Shown here: positions 63,633 to 64,000 of the stretch, piece by piece
Layout: every line of letters starts with the position of its first letter
How positions within the stretch are numbered: position 1 is the stretch's first letter
Assembly (NCBI GenBank): GCA_016719165.1
Contig: JADKAJ010000002.1
Span: 934,797 to 998,796, forward strand
Direction of reading: 5' to 3'
Source of the DNA: Chitinophagaceae bacterium
Lineage (GTDB): Bacteria; Bacteroidota; Bacteroidia; Chitinophagales; Chitinophagaceae
Length of the DNA: 64,000 bases
The notes under the pieces: generated by a model
Databases searched by the model: none
What the model was told of the DNA's origin: nothing
What the model saw: only the letters and a program-made list of their open reading frames with translations
Position numbers and translations under genes: made by a program

Positions 63633-63934
63633 TTTTTTTTGTGAGCTTTTAAATATTCAACTCTTTCTTCTGCAACTTTTAATGCTTCATTTGCTAAATC
63701 ATCGTCTGCAATTTCATAAGCAATTTTTTCACTTAAATATTGAATTAATAAATTGTCTTTATTTAATTTGAGAATGTCAGCCAATTTAGCAATTTGTTCT
63801 CTTGTCGCTTTTCTTTCCCCTCTTTCAATTTTGCTAAGTATTGCAACGTCTATGTCAAGTTGGGCTGCAACTTGTCTAAGAAGCAGTCCTTTTACTTCTC
63901 TTTGTTCTCTAATTATTTCGCCTGTTGTTTTCAA
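63629..63934 (-). CDS. XRE-type helix-turn-helix regulator of the R-M operon
   Basis: About 101 residues from a TTG at 63934 (no ATG in frame; an earlier TTG at 63994 is possible). HTH_3 domain: TGEIIREQREVKGLLLRQVA, AQLDIDVAILSKIERGER, ATREQIAKLADIL. A Lys-rich, Glu-rich helix ends the protein. Overlaps the methyltransferase start by ATGA. A palindrome lies just upstream, so it likely controls the operon like a C protein. Confidence 0.78.
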   Translation of the reverse strand: MKTTGEIIREQREVKGLLLRQVAAQLDIDVAILSKIERGERKATREQIAKLADILKLNKDNLLIQYLSEKIAYEIADDDLANEALKVAEERVEYLKAHKKK

Positions 63935-63949
63935 CTTGAAAATATTGAC

Positions 63950-63966
63950 TTGACAATATGTGTCAA
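63950..63966. promoter_or_regulatory. Palindromic operator candidate
   Basis: TTGACA-ATATG-TGTCAA is a perfect 6+5+6 inverted repeat. It overlaps a second palindrome ATATTG-ACTTGA-CAATAT at 63942-63959. It lies 16-32 bp before the TTG start of the XRE gene. Confidence 0.55.
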
Positions 63967-64000
63967 ATGTAAAATGATATTTTGAAATAAGCAATTGTCA

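Overview
The window looks like a chromosomal segment of a Bacteroidota bacterium, most likely in or near the Chitinophagaceae. The support is a T9SS-sorted surface protein, a LytS/LytTR pair, TlpA-like and GH3-family proteins, PaaZ, a DUF6660 protein, and -7 promoter boxes of the form TAnnTTTG. No rRNA or tRNA gene was seen.

Bases 1-33,105 are an ordinary core region of intact, tightly packed genes on both strands. They include an SRPBCC protein (cut by the window edge), an M16 peptidase, msrB, adk, two rhomboids (one lacking the catalytic His), rlmD, a TlpA-like thioredoxin, a SurA-like isomerase, metF, lptB, adenosine deaminase, a GH3-like protein and fabG. They continue with a GxxExxY gene inside an inverted repeat, a paaZ / enoyl-CoA hydratase / DNA glycosylase operon, lipoproteins, cysS behind a Cys5 leader peptide, a fasciclin lipoprotein, a LytS/LytR pair, a second HhH-GPD glycosylase, a DUF1080 protein and a kelch-like secreted protein.

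Bases 33,149-59,991 are the exciting part: an integron-like gene-cassette array. About fourteen copies of a 185-191 bp imperfect palindrome (plus one 123 bp copy) separate short, mostly unrelated genes that nearly all read on the minus strand. Every copy runs from AAC to GTT. For thirteen segments the bases just inside one end are the reverse complement of the bases just inside the other end of the same segment. That is the signature of a cassette that circularises through its own attC site. No integrase lies in the window. On the minus-strand reading, the integrase end would be to the right, beyond 64,000. One attC-like site is split by an IS110/IS1111-type element, a family known to include members that target attC. 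Cassette cargo includes an esterase, a cation-efflux/TonB-receptor/DUF6660 metal module, lipoproteins, small membrane proteins, a GRAM-like protein, a duplicated two-gene cassette, WG-repeat and transglutaminase-like proteins and several unknowns. A 1.5-kb-residue-class T9SS surface protein with eight repeats sits in a stretch where site boundaries are eroded.

Bases 60,000-64,000 hold a minus-strand restriction-modification operon (XRE regulator, C5 methyltransferase, DUF3883-type nuclease, second C5 methyltransferase) ending at the right-most attC-like site. Many genes from 43 kb onward carry single-base frameshifts, whereas none was found in the core region. This is either real decay of cassette cargo or local assembly indels.
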